The notes below the pieces were generated by a model that had not been told where the DNA came from, made no database searches, and worked only from the letters and a program-made list of their open reading frames with translations. Shown here piece after piece: positions 26,984 through 36,747 of a DNA stretch of 48,843 bases. The stretch is taken from assembly GCF_029623395.1 (NCBI RefSeq), contig NZ_JAPYKK010000034.1, positions 1-48,843 of the forward strand. The letters run 5' to 3'. A program made the position numbers and the translations under genes. This DNA is from Sphingomonas echinoides. Lineage in GTDB: Bacteria; Pseudomonadota; Alphaproteobacteria; Sphingomonadales; Sphingomonadaceae. Position 1 is the stretch's first letter, and each line of letters begins with the position of its first letter.

Positions 26984-27613
26984 ATGACCGATTTTTCTGA
27001 TCTTGTCGGCGGGTATCACCGCTTCCGCGAAACCGACTGGGCACGCCAGCGTGACCGATGGTCCGAACTGTCCCGCGGGCAAAGCCCGAAGGTGATGGTG
27101 ATCGCCTGTTCGGACAGCCGAGTCGATCCCGCGCAGGTGTTCGACACGTCTCCGGGCGAGATCTTCGTGGTCCGTAACGTCGCCAATCTCGTCCCCCCGT
27201 TCGAACGCGACGGGTCGCGCCACGGTGTCTCGGCAGCGCTCGAATTCGCGGTGACGCAGCTCAAGGTTTCCGAGATCGTGGTGATGGGCCACGGCTCCTG
27301 CGGCGGCGTCCATGCCGCGCTGACCGACGCGTTCGCGGGCAAGCAGCCCGGTGAAGGCGGCTTCATCGCGCACTGGGTCGACATGCTGGATGAAGCCCGC
27401 GACCGGATCGTCGCCGAGCATGGGACTGGCCCAGAGGCCATTCATGCGATGGAACTGGAGACCGTTCGGGTCAGCCTCGCAAACCTGCGCACTTTCCCAT
27501 TCGTGCAGGAAGCCGAAGCGGCGGGGACGCTCAAGCTGCGGGGCGCCTACTTCGCGATTGCCGATGGCGTGCTGCACGTGATGCGCGACGATGGAGCGTT
27601 CGGCGCAGCTTAG
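26984..27613 (+). CDS. can: Beta-carbonic anhydrase
   Basis: Interconverts CO2 and bicarbonate. Zinc and catalytic residues are all present: Cys42, Asp44 and Arg46 in ACSDSR, and His103 and Cys106 in GHGSCGG. 209 residues from ATG 26984; the frame stays open 21 codons upstream but homology starts here. Divergent from lipA with a 65-base gap. Followed by a hairpin. Confidence 0.95.
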   Translation: MTDFSDLVGGYHRFRETDWARQRDRWSELSRGQSPKVMVIACSDSRVDPAQVFDTSPGEIFVVRNVANLVPPFERDGSRHGVSAALEFAVTQLKVSEIVVMGHGSCGGVHAALTDAFAGKQPGEGGFIAHWVDMLDEARDRIVAEHGTGPEAIHAMELETVRVSLANLRTFPFVQEAEAAGTLKLRGAYFAIADGVLHVMRDDGAFGAA

Positions 27614-27627
27614 GTCTCGACGGGGCA

Positions 27628-27650
27628 AGACCGTGGTGGTTCCGCGGTCT
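27628..27650 (+). terminator. Hairpin after carbonic anhydrase gene
   Basis: AGACCGTGG pairs with CCGCGGTCT (one T-G wobble), loop TGGTT, 15 bases past the stop codon. The following sequence is CGTTCGTTTC, moderately T-rich. Confidence 0.65.
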
Positions 27651-27779
27651 CGTTCGTTTCGGGTGCAATCGCGACCCAAAATATCCGGATTTTTGTGCTG
27701 TCTTGATGCGCACGGGATGCGAAGCGTCGGGAAAATCGTTTCCGTTGCGTGTGCGCTATTCCCCGCCTAGCCTTGCGCG

Positions 27780-28232
27780 ATGAGACCCAACACCCTGCGC
27801 GCCTTGCGGCGTTACCACACCTATCTCGGGCTGTTCTTCGCGCCGATGATCCTGCTGTTCTCGGTCAGCGGCGCGTTGCAGACCTTCCGGTTGCAGGAGG
27901 CGAAGGGGTATGGCGGTCCGCCGCCGAACTGGATCGTCTGGCTTGCGAGCGTGCATAAGGATCAGGGGCCGCCACGCGAGGCGAAACCCGAGCGCCCCAA
28001 GCCGACGGGTGCGGCTGTCGCAACGGCGAAGCCTGAAGGCGGGCCACGCAAGGACGCGAAGCGGCCGTCGCCGCTGCCGCTCAAGATCTTCGTCGTGCTG
28101 CTGTCGATCGCCCTCGCCGCATCGACGGTGGTTGGCATCATGATCGCGCTCTCGATCAAGGGGTCGCGGCGTGCGTCGCTGATGCTGTTGGCGCTTGGGG
28201 CGGTGGTGCCGATCGCGCTGCTATGGATCTAG
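27780..28232 (+). CDS. Small PepSY-associated-type membrane protein
   Basis: 150 residues. The opening RRYHTYLGLFFAPMILLFSVSGALQTF resembles the first helix of PepSY-TM proteins (diheme or iron-uptake accessory proteins), but the usual periplasmic PepSY repeats are missing. Instead a proline/lysine-rich linker (about 60-95) leads to two more hydrophobic segments (IFVVLLSIALAASTVVGIMIAL and LMLLALGAVVPIALLWI). Only His13 stands out as a possible heme ligand. Function unknown; may be a shortened member. No co-directional partner gene. Confidence 0.68.
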   Translation: MRPNTLRALRRYHTYLGLFFAPMILLFSVSGALQTFRLQEAKGYGGPPPNWIVWLASVHKDQGPPREAKPERPKPTGAAVATAKPEGGPRKDAKRPSPLPLKIFVVLLSIALAASTVVGIMIALSIKGSRRASLMLLALGAVVPIALLWI

Positions 28233-28247
28233 ACCGGTGACCCGTAC

Positions 28248-28267
28248 GGTGCGCGCTATCGCGCACC
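28248..28267. terminator. Perfect hairpin between convergent genes
   Basis: GGTGCGCG-CTAT-CGCGCACC, 16 bases after the PepSY-like gene and 14 bases beyond the end of the ppk2 pseudogene. It can act in both directions; no T tract. Confidence 0.75.
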
Positions 28268-28280
28268 GCCGTCCCCGCCG

Positions 28281-29054
28281 CTAAATTCCCAAAGCCTTGC
28301 GTGCGACCTTCTCGATCTCCGGGTCAAGTTCGGGCGGCGTCATGTCGACCTGCGCTTCCAGCGCTTCGGCGATCGCGGTCAGCGCGGCGATTCGCCCGGC
28401 CTTCTTGTCGTTCCCGTCGATGATCGTCCACGGTGCCGCCTTGGTATCTGTACGCTTGAACATGTCGTGCATCGCATCGAGATACTGGTCACGCTTGTCG
28501 CGATTGCGATAATCATCGATCCCGGTTTTCCAGCGCTTCCATGGCGACTCCAGCCGGTCTTCCAGCCGCTTGTCCTGTTCCGCCTGCGTCACATGGACGA
28601 ACAGCTTGACGATCGTCGTCCCCGAATCGACCTGCTGCGCTTCGAACGCGTTGATCTCGTCATAGCCGCGCTTCCATTCGTCCTTGCTGGCATAGCCTTC
28701 GACGCGCTCGACCAGGACACGACCGTACCAGCTGCGGTCGAACACTGCGATGTCGCCGCATGCAGGAAGCTTCTGCCAGAAGCGCCACAGGAAATGATGG
28801 TCGAGTTCGTCCTGCGTCGGCGCTTTGATCGGCCAGACCTCGAAATTGCGCGGGTCCCATTCGGCGCAGAGCCGCTTGATGATCCCGCCCTTCCCCGCGG
28901 CATCCCAGCCTTAGAATACGACGATCGCGCGCTTGTTGCGGACGATATGCGCGACCTGAACATGCGCCAGACGCTCCTGCAGCGCGTCCAGATCATCACC
29001 ATACTCGCCGTGATATTTCTTCCCGGCTTCGTAATCGTCGAGGTGCAGCGTCAT
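28281..29054 (-). pseudogene. ppk2: Polyphosphate kinase 2 broken by a nonsense codon
   Basis: PPK2 enzymes use polyphosphate to phosphorylate nucleotides. Read from ATG 29054 the frame encodes MTLHLDDYEAGKKYHG... up to KRAIVVF (residue 47), then TAA at 28911-28913, then GWDAAGKGGIIKRL (Walker A), FDRSWYGR (105-112, Walker B region) and the full normal C-terminus to 28281. The stop sits where PPK2 proteins have Glu (family FEGWDxAGKGG), so a single GAA-to-TAA change explains it. The rest of the frame has no damage, which means a recent mutation, readthrough or a sequencing error. An internal GTG at 28745 would give 154 residues without the ATP loop. Confidence 0.9.
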
Positions 29055-29148
29055 CGGGATCGGCCCTTTATCGTGGAACGGCGGCGGGGTGCCGCTCTGT
29101 TATACGCAACGCCCCGCCATTCGATCCGGACAGCCCCGACGATCGGGT

Positions 29149-30969
29149 TCAGCTCGCCGCTTCGCCTGCCGCCTCGACCGCCTTGGCGCCATCGCCGGTC
29201 ACGCGCAGGTTGAGTTCCTTCAGCTGCTTGGGCGTCGCGAAATTGGGCGCGCCCATCATCAGGTCTTCCGCCTTCTGCGTCATCGGGAAGGTGATGACTT
29301 CGCGGATGTTGGGCTCGTCCGCCAGCAGCATGACGATCCGGTCGACACCCGGCGCGGAGCCGCCGTGCGGCGGGGCGCCGCACTTGAACGCATTGATCAT
29401 GCCCGCGAAGTTCAAGTCGACGTCGGCCTGGGTGTAGCCGGCGATCTCGAACGCCTTGTACATGATCTCGGGCTTGTGGTTCCGGATCGCACCCGACGAC
29501 AGCTCGATCCCGTTGCAGACGATGTCATACTGGAACGCGAGGATATCGAGCGGGTCCATCGTCTCGAGCGCTTCCATCTCGCCCTGCGGCATCGAGAACG
29601 GATTGTGGCTGAAGTCGACCTTCTTGGCGTCCTCGTCATATTCGAACATCGGGAAATCGACGATCCAGCAGAATTCGAAGCGCTTGTCGTCGATCAGCCC
29701 GAGCTGGTCGGCAACCCGCGTCCGCGCCAGACCCGCGAGCTTGGCGGCCGACGCTTCCTTGCCCGCCGAGAAGAAGATGCCGTCGTTCGGACCGAGCCCG
29801 AGCGCCTCGGCGATCGCCTTCATCCCGTCCTGCCCGTGGTTGTTGGCGATCGGCCCGCCGAACACGCCGTCCTTCTGCGTCGCATAGCCGAGGCCGGGGA
29901 AGCCTTCGCTCTGCGCCCAGCTGTTCATCTCGTCGAAGAACTTGCGGCTCTTCTCGTGCGTGTTGGGTGCCGCCAATGCGCGGACGACATCGCCGCCTTC
30001 GACCATCGACGCAAAGCGCCCAAAGCCCGAGCCACGGAAGTGTTCGGAAACGTCGGTAATGACGATCGGATTGCGCAGATCCGGCTTGTCATTGCCGTAT
30101 TTCAGCATCGATTCGCGGTACGGAATGCGCTTGAACGGCAGCGGCGAGACGGTGCGTCCCTTGCCCTGCCAGTCGGCGAACTGCTCGAACACGCCGTGCA
30201 GCACCGGCTCGATCGCCGCGAACACGTCGTCCTGCGTCACGAAGCTCATCTCGAAATCGAGCTGGTAGAATTCGCCCGGGCTACGATCGGCGCGCGCGTC
30301 CTCATCGCGGAAGCACGGCGCGATCTGGAAATAGCGGTCGAAGCCCGCCACCATCAGCAGCTGCTTGAACATCTGCGGCGCCTGCGGCAGCGCATAGAAC
30401 TTGCCCGGATGCACCCGGCTCGGCACCAGATAATCGCGCGCGCCCTCGGGGCTCGACGCGGTCAGGATCGGCGTCTGGAATTCGGTGAACCCCTGGTCGA
30501 CCATCCGCGTCCGCAACGACGCGATCACGTTCGAGCGTAGCAGGATGTTCGCGTGCAACCGCTCACGCCGCAGATCAAGGAAGCGGTAGCGCAGGCGGAT
30601 ATCCTCGGGATATTCGTTCTCGCCGAACACCGGCATCGGCAGCTCGTGCGCCGACGACTGGACCGTCACTTCCCGCGCCCGCAGTTCGATCTCGCCCGAC
30701 GGCAGGTTCGCGTTCACCGTATCGGCCGAGCGCGCGACCACGTCGCCCACGACGGTCACGACCGACTCGGGCCGCGCCTTGTCGAGCATCGCATGCGTCG
30801 GGCTGTCGCTGTCGGTAACGATCTGGGTGATGCCGTAATGGTCGCGCAGATCGACGAACAGCAGATTGCCGTGGTCGCGCTTGCGGTGAACCCAGCCCGA
30901 CAGCTTGACCGAGGAGCCAACGTCGGCGGCGCGCAGCTGGGCGCAGGTGTGCGTGCGATAAGCGTGCAT
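29149..30969 (-). CDS. aspS: Aspartyl-tRNA synthetase, probably Asp/Asn type
   Basis: Class II synthetase, 606 residues: N-terminal anticodon-binding OB fold ([20 protein letters not shown]), catalytic core with motif 2 [19 protein letters not shown] and motif 3 GVDRIVMLL, and the bacterial GAD insert. In the OB fold, His33 (RDHG) occupies the position that is His in non-discriminating enzymes and Leu in E. coli (RDLG), so it probably also charges tRNA-Asn and depends on GatCAB. Start ATG 30969 has AGAAGAAG upstream; the open frame beyond it is not family-like. Divergent from rnd. Confidence 0.95.
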   Translation of the reverse strand: MHAYRTHTCAQLRAADVGSSVKLSGWVHRKRDHGNLLFVDLRDHYGITQIVTDSDSPTHAMLDKARPESVVTVVGDVVARSADTVNANLPSGEIELRAREVTVQSSAHELPMPVFGENEYPEDIRLRYRFLDLRRERLHANILLRSNVIASLRTRMVDQGFTEFQTPILTASSPEGARDYLVPSRVHPGKFYALPQAPQMFKQLLMVAGFDRYFQIAPCFRDEDARADRSPGEFYQLDFEMSFVTQDDVFAAIEPVLHGVFEQFADWQGKGRTVSPLPFKRIPYRESMLKYGNDKPDLRNPIVITDVSEHFRGSGFGRFASMVEGGDVVRALAAPNTHEKSRKFFDEMNSWAQSEGFPGLGYATQKDGVFGGPIANNHGQDGMKAIAEALGLGPNDGIFFSAGKEASAAKLAGLARTRVADQLGLIDDKRFEFCWIVDFPMFEYDEDAKKVDFSHNPFSMPQGEMEALETMDPLDILAFQYDIVCNGIELSSGAIRNHKPEIMYKAFEIAGYTQADVDLNFAGMINAFKCGAPPHGGSAPGVDRIVMLLADEPNIREVITFPMTQKAEDLMMGAPNFATPKQLKELNLRVTGDGAKAVEAAGEAAS

Positions 30970-31119
30970 CGTTCTTCTTCTCATGTGCGTCACCCCGGGA
31001 GACCGGGGCCGCGCGCGAACCGGGCACGACGCCCGCTCCACAAGGGTGAAAGGGATGCCCTGCGCTTCCCTCCCTCACCCACCTTTGTCAAGGCGCTGCA
31101 CCGTCGCTATGGGGGGGTG

Positions 31120-32295
31120 ATGCACATCCATCCGCTCATCACCGACACCGCCACGCTCTCCAATCTCTGCACGCGACTGGCCGAAGCCGACTTCGTCTGC
31201 ATCGATACAGAATTCATGCGCGAGAACACCTTCTGGCCGGAGCTCTGCCTGATCCAGATCGCCGACAGCAACGAGGCCGCCGCGATCGATCCGATGGCGC
31301 CGGGGCTCGACCTCGCGCCGCTACTGCAGCTGATGGTCAACAACGACGAGGTGCTCAAGGTCTTCCACGCCGGCGGGCAGGACCTTGAGATCATCTACAA
31401 CCTCACCGGCAAGACCCCCTATCCGCTGTTCGATACGCAGGTCGCGGCGATGGCGCTCGGCCAGGGCGAGCAGATCGGCTATTCTAACCTCGTCGACGCG
31501 TGGCTTGGCCTGACGATCGACAAGGGCGCGCGCTTTACCGACTGGAGCCGCCGTCCGCTCGACGCGCGGCAGATCGAATATGCGATCGGCGACGTGACGC
31601 ATCTGGCCGAAATCTTCCCCAGGATGCTCGCCCGCCTGCGCAAGACCGGGCGCGGCGCGTGGCTTGATCAGGAGATGGAGCGGATCGGCGACCCCAAGAA
31701 TTACGCCAACGACCCGGAGGAAGCGTGGAAGCGCATCCGAATCCCGAGCCGCAAGCCCGAAGTGCTCGGTCGCCTCAAGGCGCTCGCGCGGTGGCGCGAG
31801 ATCGAAGCCCGCGCGAAGGATCTGCCGCGTGGCCGGATCGTCAAGGACGAGACGATCGCCGATCTGGCGGGCCACGCCCCGCGCAAGCAGGCGGATCTGG
31901 CGAAGGTCCGCGGCCTCTCCGCGACCTGGGCACAGAACGACATCGGCGCGCGCTTGATGGCCGCGATCGAGCATGCCGAACCGATGGCGGCGGAAGACCT
32001 GCCCGCGCGTGACGATCGCAAGCCCGGGCTCGGCAAAGACGGCGCGCTGGTCGCCGACCTGCTCAAGCTGCTGCTCAAGATCCGCTCGAAGGAAATCGAC
32101 GTTGCCGCGCGGCTGCTCGCGCGGACCGACGATCTGGACGCGCTCGCCGCCGGGCAGCGCGAAGGCTTGTCGATCCTCGAGGGCTGGCGCTTCGATCAGT
32201 TCGGCCGCGACGCGCTCGATCTGGTCGAGGGGCGCCTCGCCTTCGCGGTCGTCGGCGGCAAGCTCAAGATGACCCGCACCGAGGCCGTCACCTGA
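31120..32295 (+). CDS. rnd: Ribonuclease D
   Basis: 3'-5' exoribonuclease that trims tRNA and other small RNA 3' ends. DEDDy residues are complete: Asp29 and Glu31 (CIDTEF), Asp87 (HAGGQDLE), and Tyr153 and Asp157 (EYAIGDV). An HRDC domain follows (RLKALARWREIEARAKDLPRGR... region, about 205-290). 391 residues. The frame is open far upstream but that part is antisense to aspS; ATG 31120 follows a run of seven G. Confidence 0.94.
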   Translation: MHIHPLITDTATLSNLCTRLAEADFVCIDTEFMRENTFWPELCLIQIADSNEAAAIDPMAPGLDLAPLLQLMVNNDEVLKVFHAGGQDLEIIYNLTGKTPYPLFDTQVAAMALGQGEQIGYSNLVDAWLGLTIDKGARFTDWSRRPLDARQIEYAIGDVTHLAEIFPRMLARLRKTGRGAWLDQEMERIGDPKNYANDPEEAWKRIRIPSRKPEVLGRLKALARWREIEARAKDLPRGRIVKDETIADLAGHAPRKQADLAKVRGLSATWAQNDIGARLMAAIEHAEPMAAEDLPARDDRKPGLGKDGALVADLLKLLLKIRSKEIDVAARLLARTDDLDALAAGQREGLSILEGWRFDQFGRDALDLVEGRLAFAVVGGKLKMTRTEAVT

Positions 32296-32301
32296 CCGTC
32301 C

Positions 32302-33888
32302 TCAGCGGTCGCGCGGCGCCGAACAGGACGGGTTGAGGACCCTGCCCTCGACACAGGCGCTTCGCTCGAGCCGCGACACCAGCGGCGGCCCGAACGGCCC
32401 GACGAAGAAGTCGAGGTTCTCGCCGTCGTCCGGCAACAATCCGGCGGCTTGCAGATCGCTCAAGGGTTGTTCCGCAAACCGTTGGATCATATAGAGATTC
32501 GATGTCTTCGGCAGGTCGAGCCGATCCTTGCCGACGGTCGGGATCGCGGGCGCATAACCCTTCGCCCAGGCGTTGTTGGTCTGTCCCGACAATGTGATGA
32601 TCGGCACCCGGCACGTTTCGCGCTGGTCCGCGAACTTGCACGCTTCGTCCGCGATCACCGCACCGCCCTCCCCGCTGACGACGATCACGCCCCGCGGGTC
32701 CTTCAGCACTTGCGCGACCGCCCCCTGCCAGTCCTCCAGCTCGAACCCCGACTGCGTCGCCCACAGGTTCGCCGCGGTCAGCCCCGTCAGTACGCCGGCG
32801 GCGAGCAGGAATGTCCGCAGGCTCCGCAGCGTGCTCAGCCACGCACAGGCGAGCGTGACCGGGAAGATCGCGATCCAGACCAATGTCCGTTCGACGATCA
32901 CGGGCTGTTTCAGGCTGAACAGGATGAACAGCGTAAGCATCCCGATCCAGCACGCCGCCGCGAGTTGCGTCGCCTTGCGGTGGATCGTCCGCGTAATCCC
33001 GAACAGCGCGGCGCCGAAAACGACGGTCGCGGCAATGCTCTGCATCCCCCACGGGTCCCGCATCAGAAGCGTGCTGGCCCAGAAGAGCTCGAGCGAGATG
33101 GGCACGCCCGGGAAGTGCAGCCACGACAGATTGGGGTTGGGCACCCGCGTCTGCCAGTAGATGATATAGAGCGCCCACCCCGACCCGATCACGATCACCA
33201 GATCCGCAAACGCCAGCCGTAACCAGTCGCGCCCGACGAAGGGAACGAACCGCCGGTCCACCGCCATCAGCGCCAGCGTCGCGACCGGCACCCAAAGCAC
33301 CGCCGTGCCATGAAGATAGACCGCCGCGATCGCACCCCCGACATACCCCACCCACGACGTCACGCGCTGCCGCGTATTGCTTTCGTTCGCCGCGACGATC
33401 CGCATCAGGCTGAAGAACGAGATCGTCAGCGCCACCGCAAGCATGCTGTAGCCACGCACCTGATGCGCATAGGCGATCTGTTGCGCGGATACCGCGAGCA
33501 ACAGCGCGCCCGCTGCCGCACCGCGTTCGCCATAGTGCCGGGCCAGCGCGAAATAGCTCACCGCAATCAGCAGCAGGCTCGCCATGATCGTCGGAACCCG
33601 CAGCGTGATCCGGTCCATCGGCCCGACCAGGAGCAACCATCCCCGCAGGATCGAGTAGAACAATGGCGGATTGGTTTCCCGGATCATCCACGCGCTCCAC
33701 AGCCGTGCGAACGGCTGATGCGCGAAGAACAGCGACGCATATTCGTCGAACCACAAGGCGTAGTCCGACAGCGCGAACCGCAGGACCGCGGCGAGCAGCA
33801 GAATCACCGCGAACGCCGCCAGCCCGTGGCGCGAGCGTGCTTGCTTCGTCCGTACGCCCGCTGCGCGTTCCGTCGACGCGGCGCTCAT
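32302..33888 (-). CDS. GT39-type membrane glycosyltransferase
   Basis: About 528 residues with 9-11 predicted membrane helices. The first loop has LWFDEYASLFF, the Asp-Glu catalytic motif of the ArnT/PMT (GT39) fold, which uses polyprenyl-phosphate sugars as donors at the outer face of the inner membrane. The C-terminal 150 residues form a soluble periplasmic domain. ATG 33888 overlaps the stop of the GT2 gene (ATGA), and that upstream gene would make the polyprenyl-phosphate sugar used here. Target glycan (lipid, polysaccharide or protein) unknown. Its end lies only six bases from the end of rnd. Confidence 0.83.
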   Translation of the reverse strand: MSAASTERAAGVRTKQARSRHGLAAFAVILLLAAVLRFALSDYALWFDEYASLFFAHQPFARLWSAWMIRETNPPLFYSILRGWLLLVGPMDRITLRVPTIMASLLLIAVSYFALARHYGERGAAAGALLLAVSAQQIAYAHQVRGYSMLAVALTISFFSLMRIVAANESNTRQRVTSWVGYVGGAIAAVYLHGTAVLWVPVATLALMAVDRRFVPFVGRDWLRLAFADLVIVIGSGWALYIIYWQTRVPNPNLSWLHFPGVPISLELFWASTLLMRDPWGMQSIAATVVFGAALFGITRTIHRKATQLAAACWIGMLTLFILFSLKQPVIVERTLVWIAIFPVTLACAWLSTLRSLRTFLLAAGVLTGLTAANLWATQSGFELEDWQGAVAQVLKDPRGVIVVSGEGGAVIADEACKFADQRETCRVPIITLSGQTNNAWAKGYAPAIPTVGKDRLDLPKTSNLYMIQRFAEQPLSDLQAAGLLPDDGENLDFFVGPFGPPLVSRLERSACVEGRVLNPSCSAPRDR

Positions 33889-35072
33889 CGACGCTTCCGC
33901 CACGTGAAGAGCGACGACATCGAATAATTCCACACCGTCGTCACCGCGATCCCTGCCAGCGCGGACAGCACCAGATAATTATGGTGCTGGTACAACCAGC
34001 GAGCGACCCCGACGTTGGCGAACAACCCGAACCCGCAGACGATGTTGAAGGTAAGCCACCCCCACCACAGACGCGGCCCTTTGAGACGCTGATCGCTGTA
34101 CGTCAGGATATTGTTGAGGAAGAAGTTGCTCGACGTCGCGACCAGCGTCGCCACGCCCTGTGCGATCGCGAACCAGCGGTCTTCGTCCGCCGCGCCGAAC
34201 AGCGCCAGCAGCGTCTGCAAGACGGAGGTCAGCACCAGGAAATGCACGACCACGCCCGACCCACCCACCAGCGCGAAGCTGACGAACCGGATCGGCACGA
34301 CATGGCCGATCATCTTGTCGAGCAAGAGCTGGAGATATTCCCACAGCACCAGGCCATCGAGCTTGCTCTCGCCATGTTGGCGAGTGCGGAAGGTGAAGGG
34401 CACTTCGGCGACCCGCAACGGGGTCGGCGACGATGCCGCGATGTCGAGCAGGATCTTGAACCCGACCGACGAAAGACCGGGCAAAGAGCCCATGAACGCC
34501 TCGCGCGTGAGCATGAAGAAACCGCTCATCGGGTCCCCGATCGCGGTCTTGGTCAGCGTGTTGGCAAGGGTCGTCGCGAACCGGCTCATCGCGATTCGCT
34601 GCCGGGTCCAGTCCCCCATCCCGCCGCCCTCGACGTAGCGGCTGCCGACCACCAGATCGACGTCGCCACTACGGAGGCGCGCCAGCATGTCGCGCAGGAT
34701 GGTCTCGTCATGCTGCATGTCGCCGTCCATCACCGCGACATACGGCGCCGACGTCGCCAGAATGCCCTCGACACAGGCAGAGGCAAGGCCTCGTCGGTCG
34801 AACCGATGCACGACGCGGACTCGGTAATCCTCCAGCGCAAGCGCGCGGGCCCGGTGTGCCGTGCCATCCGGCGAATTGTCGTCGACGAAAACGACTTCCC
34901 AACGGATGTCGCCCAAGGCGGTGCGCAACGCCTCGACCAGCAGCGGCACGTTTCGCGATTCGTTGAACGTCGGGACGACGATCGCCAGTTCCGCGGGCAA
35001 TCTGGAAGCCGTCTTCTCCCGATCGGCGCGAGCCTCTGCCGCGTTGGTCAGCCGATCCGCGAACGGTTGCAT
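33885..35072 (-). CDS. Polyprenyl-phosphate sugar synthase (GT2) fused to GtrA domain
   Basis: N-terminal dolichol-phosphate-mannose-synthase-like GT2 domain: LAIVVPTFNESRNVPLLVEA, FVDDNSPDGT, MDGDMQHDE (DxD plus QH) and GSRYVEGGG. The C-terminal 130 residues form a four-helix GtrA domain (RFVSFALVGGSGVVVHFLVL...), thought to help flip the lipid-linked sugar. I start at ATG 35072, which has GGGGGAA six bases upstream, rather than GTG 35096. Likely operon with the GT39 gene downstream: make, flip and transfer. A 140-base gap to ppx upstream, in which I see only a short TGGTAACCA palindrome. Confidence 0.87.
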   Translation of the reverse strand: MQPFADRLTNAAEARADREKTASRLPAELAIVVPTFNESRNVPLLVEALRTALGDIRWEVVFVDDNSPDGTAHRARALALEDYRVRVVHRFDRRGLASACVEGILATSAPYVAVMDGDMQHDETILRDMLARLRSGDVDLVVGSRYVEGGGMGDWTRQRIAMSRFATTLANTLTKTAIGDPMSGFFMLTREAFMGSLPGLSSVGFKILLDIAASSPTPLRVAEVPFTFRTRQHGESKLDGLVLWEYLQLLLDKMIGHVVPIRFVSFALVGGSGVVVHFLVLTSVLQTLLALFGAADEDRWFAIAQGVATLVATSSNFFLNNILTYSDQRLKGPRLWWGWLTFNIVCGFGLFANVGVARWLYQHHNYLVLSALAGIAVTTVWNYSMSSLFTWRKRR

Positions 35073-35212
35073 CACATTCCCCCAACGGTCAGCCACGACG
35101 TCGAACCGGGGTTTATGCTAACCCTCTTTTCAATTGGTAACCATTCGTCCGCCCGCCAACGACAGAAACGGCGCGATTTCGTCCTAAATCATGCTGGAAC
35201 CGTGTCGATCCG

Positions 35213-36739
35213 TCAGTTCGGCGGCGTCGAAGCGAGCGCGATCTTGCGCCCCAACGACGTTGCCAGCGCCGAATGCCGACGCTCGACGGTTTCGCTATAC
35301 AAGGGGCGGTCGGCTTCGGCGACCCGCAGCGTCAGCATCGTTCCATCGTCGTGCAGCGACGTCCGCAACAACGGCCCCGCAAGTCCGCCGCTCATCCGTT
35401 GCCCCAGACGCATCGCAAGCCCCCATTGCACCGCACGCTTCAGGTCCGCGGGCGGCGCCAGCATCGCAAGCGGAGCTGGCGTGTCCAGGCCGCCCCCCAG
35501 GCTGGTGAACAAGGCCTGCGCCATCACCGCGCGCCCGCGCGCGTCGACCGCGACCCAATTGCCATGAAGCGCAATCTCGACCCCGCGTTCGGCCCGGAAT
35601 TCCGGGTTGGCGCGCCAGCCGACGTCCGCCAGCAGGCATGCAGCCAACCGCAGCCGCACCATGTCCGGCGTGTCGCGCTGGAACGGTCGCGCGATCCAGC
35701 TGTCGAGCAGATCGCCATGTTCCGGAAAGCGTCCGTGCCGCTGCCCCTCGTCGCGCGCCGCGACGATGAGCGGATCCTGCGCGCGCACGGCGGGGTCGAG
35801 CGCGTCAAATATCAGGCCTTCGCGGAGGCCGAAGGCCGAAACGACCGTCGTCTCGGTGCCGAGATGTTTCATCAGTACGCCCAGCAAAGCCCCGGCATCG
35901 CCGAGCGTCGCGGCTCGGCTTGCCGACAGACCGGGGACAGCGCGCAGCCATGCTTTATTGACGTGGCTGATCGTCCGGCCGAGCCGGTCGATCGCGGCGC
36001 GCGACATCGCATATTGATGGATCACCGGCAGCGGATAGCTGTTGATGTGCATGTCGAGCCGCGCGAGCGCGCGCCACGATCCCCCGACGAGATACAGTGG
36101 AAGCCCGGCCCCCTTGCCCGACCAGCCCGACTCGCGCAGCGCCTGCTCGACCACGCGCTGCAGCGCGCCCGGCCCCTTGTTGCGGATCGCGCCGATCCGC
36201 AGGACGCCAAGCGGGAAGGAAATCCGGTCGCGCACTTCTCCGCCCGAAACGCGGATCAGTTCAAGGCTTCCGCCGCCCAGATCGCCAACGATCCCATCGG
36301 CATCCGGGATCGCGGACAGCACGCCATAGCCCGCGCCGGAGGCTTCCTGTTCGCCCGACAGCAATTCCACGTCCAACCCGAGCGCGCGCGCGGTGGCGAG
36401 CAACTCAGCGCCGTTGCTGGCATCGCGCACCGCGGCGGTTGCGACGGTACGGAGGCGAGTCACCTCCATTTCGCGGGCAACGGCAGCAAATCGCGCCAAA
36501 GCGACCGAGCCCGTTGCCAAAGCGTCGCGCGCAATCGCACCGGTTTCGGCCAACCCGCGACCGAGGCCCGCCATCACCTTCTCGTTGAACAGCGTCGCCG
36601 GCAAGCGTTCGGGCCCCTGATACACCACGAGGCGGATCGAATTCGATCCGATGTCGATGATGCCCATGCGGTCCTCGCTGGCGGCGGGCGCAGCGGGAGG
36701 GCTCGCCGGCTTGGGCGTGCGGAAAAAGGTCGTCGCCAT
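35213..36739 (-). CDS. ppx: Exopolyphosphatase / pppGpp phosphatase
   Basis: Ppx/GppA family enzyme that degrades polyphosphate from its ends and may also act on pppGpp. ASKHA-fold motifs: IIDIGSNSIRLVVY (phosphate 1), TAAVRDASNG, GEQEASGAGYGV and GDLGGGSLEL (phosphate 2). 508 residues including a C-terminal HD-like region (RLAACLLADVGWR). Starts eight bases after ppk1 ends, so one operon makes and removes polyphosphate. Confidence 0.93.
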   Translation of the reverse strand: MATTFFRTPKPASPPAAPAASEDRMGIIDIGSNSIRLVVYQGPERLPATLFNEKVMAGLGRGLAETGAIARDALATGSVALARFAAVAREMEVTRLRTVATAAVRDASNGAELLATARALGLDVELLSGEQEASGAGYGVLSAIPDADGIVGDLGGGSLELIRVSGGEVRDRISFPLGVLRIGAIRNKGPGALQRVVEQALRESGWSGKGAGLPLYLVGGSWRALARLDMHINSYPLPVIHQYAMSRAAIDRLGRTISHVNKAWLRAVPGLSASRAATLGDAGALLGVLMKHLGTETTVVSAFGLREGLIFDALDPAVRAQDPLIVAARDEGQRHGRFPEHGDLLDSWIARPFQRDTPDMVRLRLAACLLADVGWRANPEFRAERGVEIALHGNWVAVDARGRAVMAQALFTSLGGGLDTPAPLAMLAPPADLKRAVQWGLAMRLGQRMSGGLAGPLLRTSLHDDGTMLTLRVAEADRPLYSETVERRHSALATSLGRKIALASTPPN

Positions 36740-36747
36740 GATTGTGC

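Noticed and set aside
28281..28745. A complete short CDS starting at GTG 28745 instead of a pseudogene.
   Set aside because: It would lack the ATP-binding loop, while the upstream in-frame sequence clearly encodes the missing PPK2 N-terminus up to the stop codon.
30553..31119. Open frame extending rnd upstream by almost 190 codons.
   Set aside because: It is antisense to aspS; RNase D homology starts exactly at the ATG at 31120.
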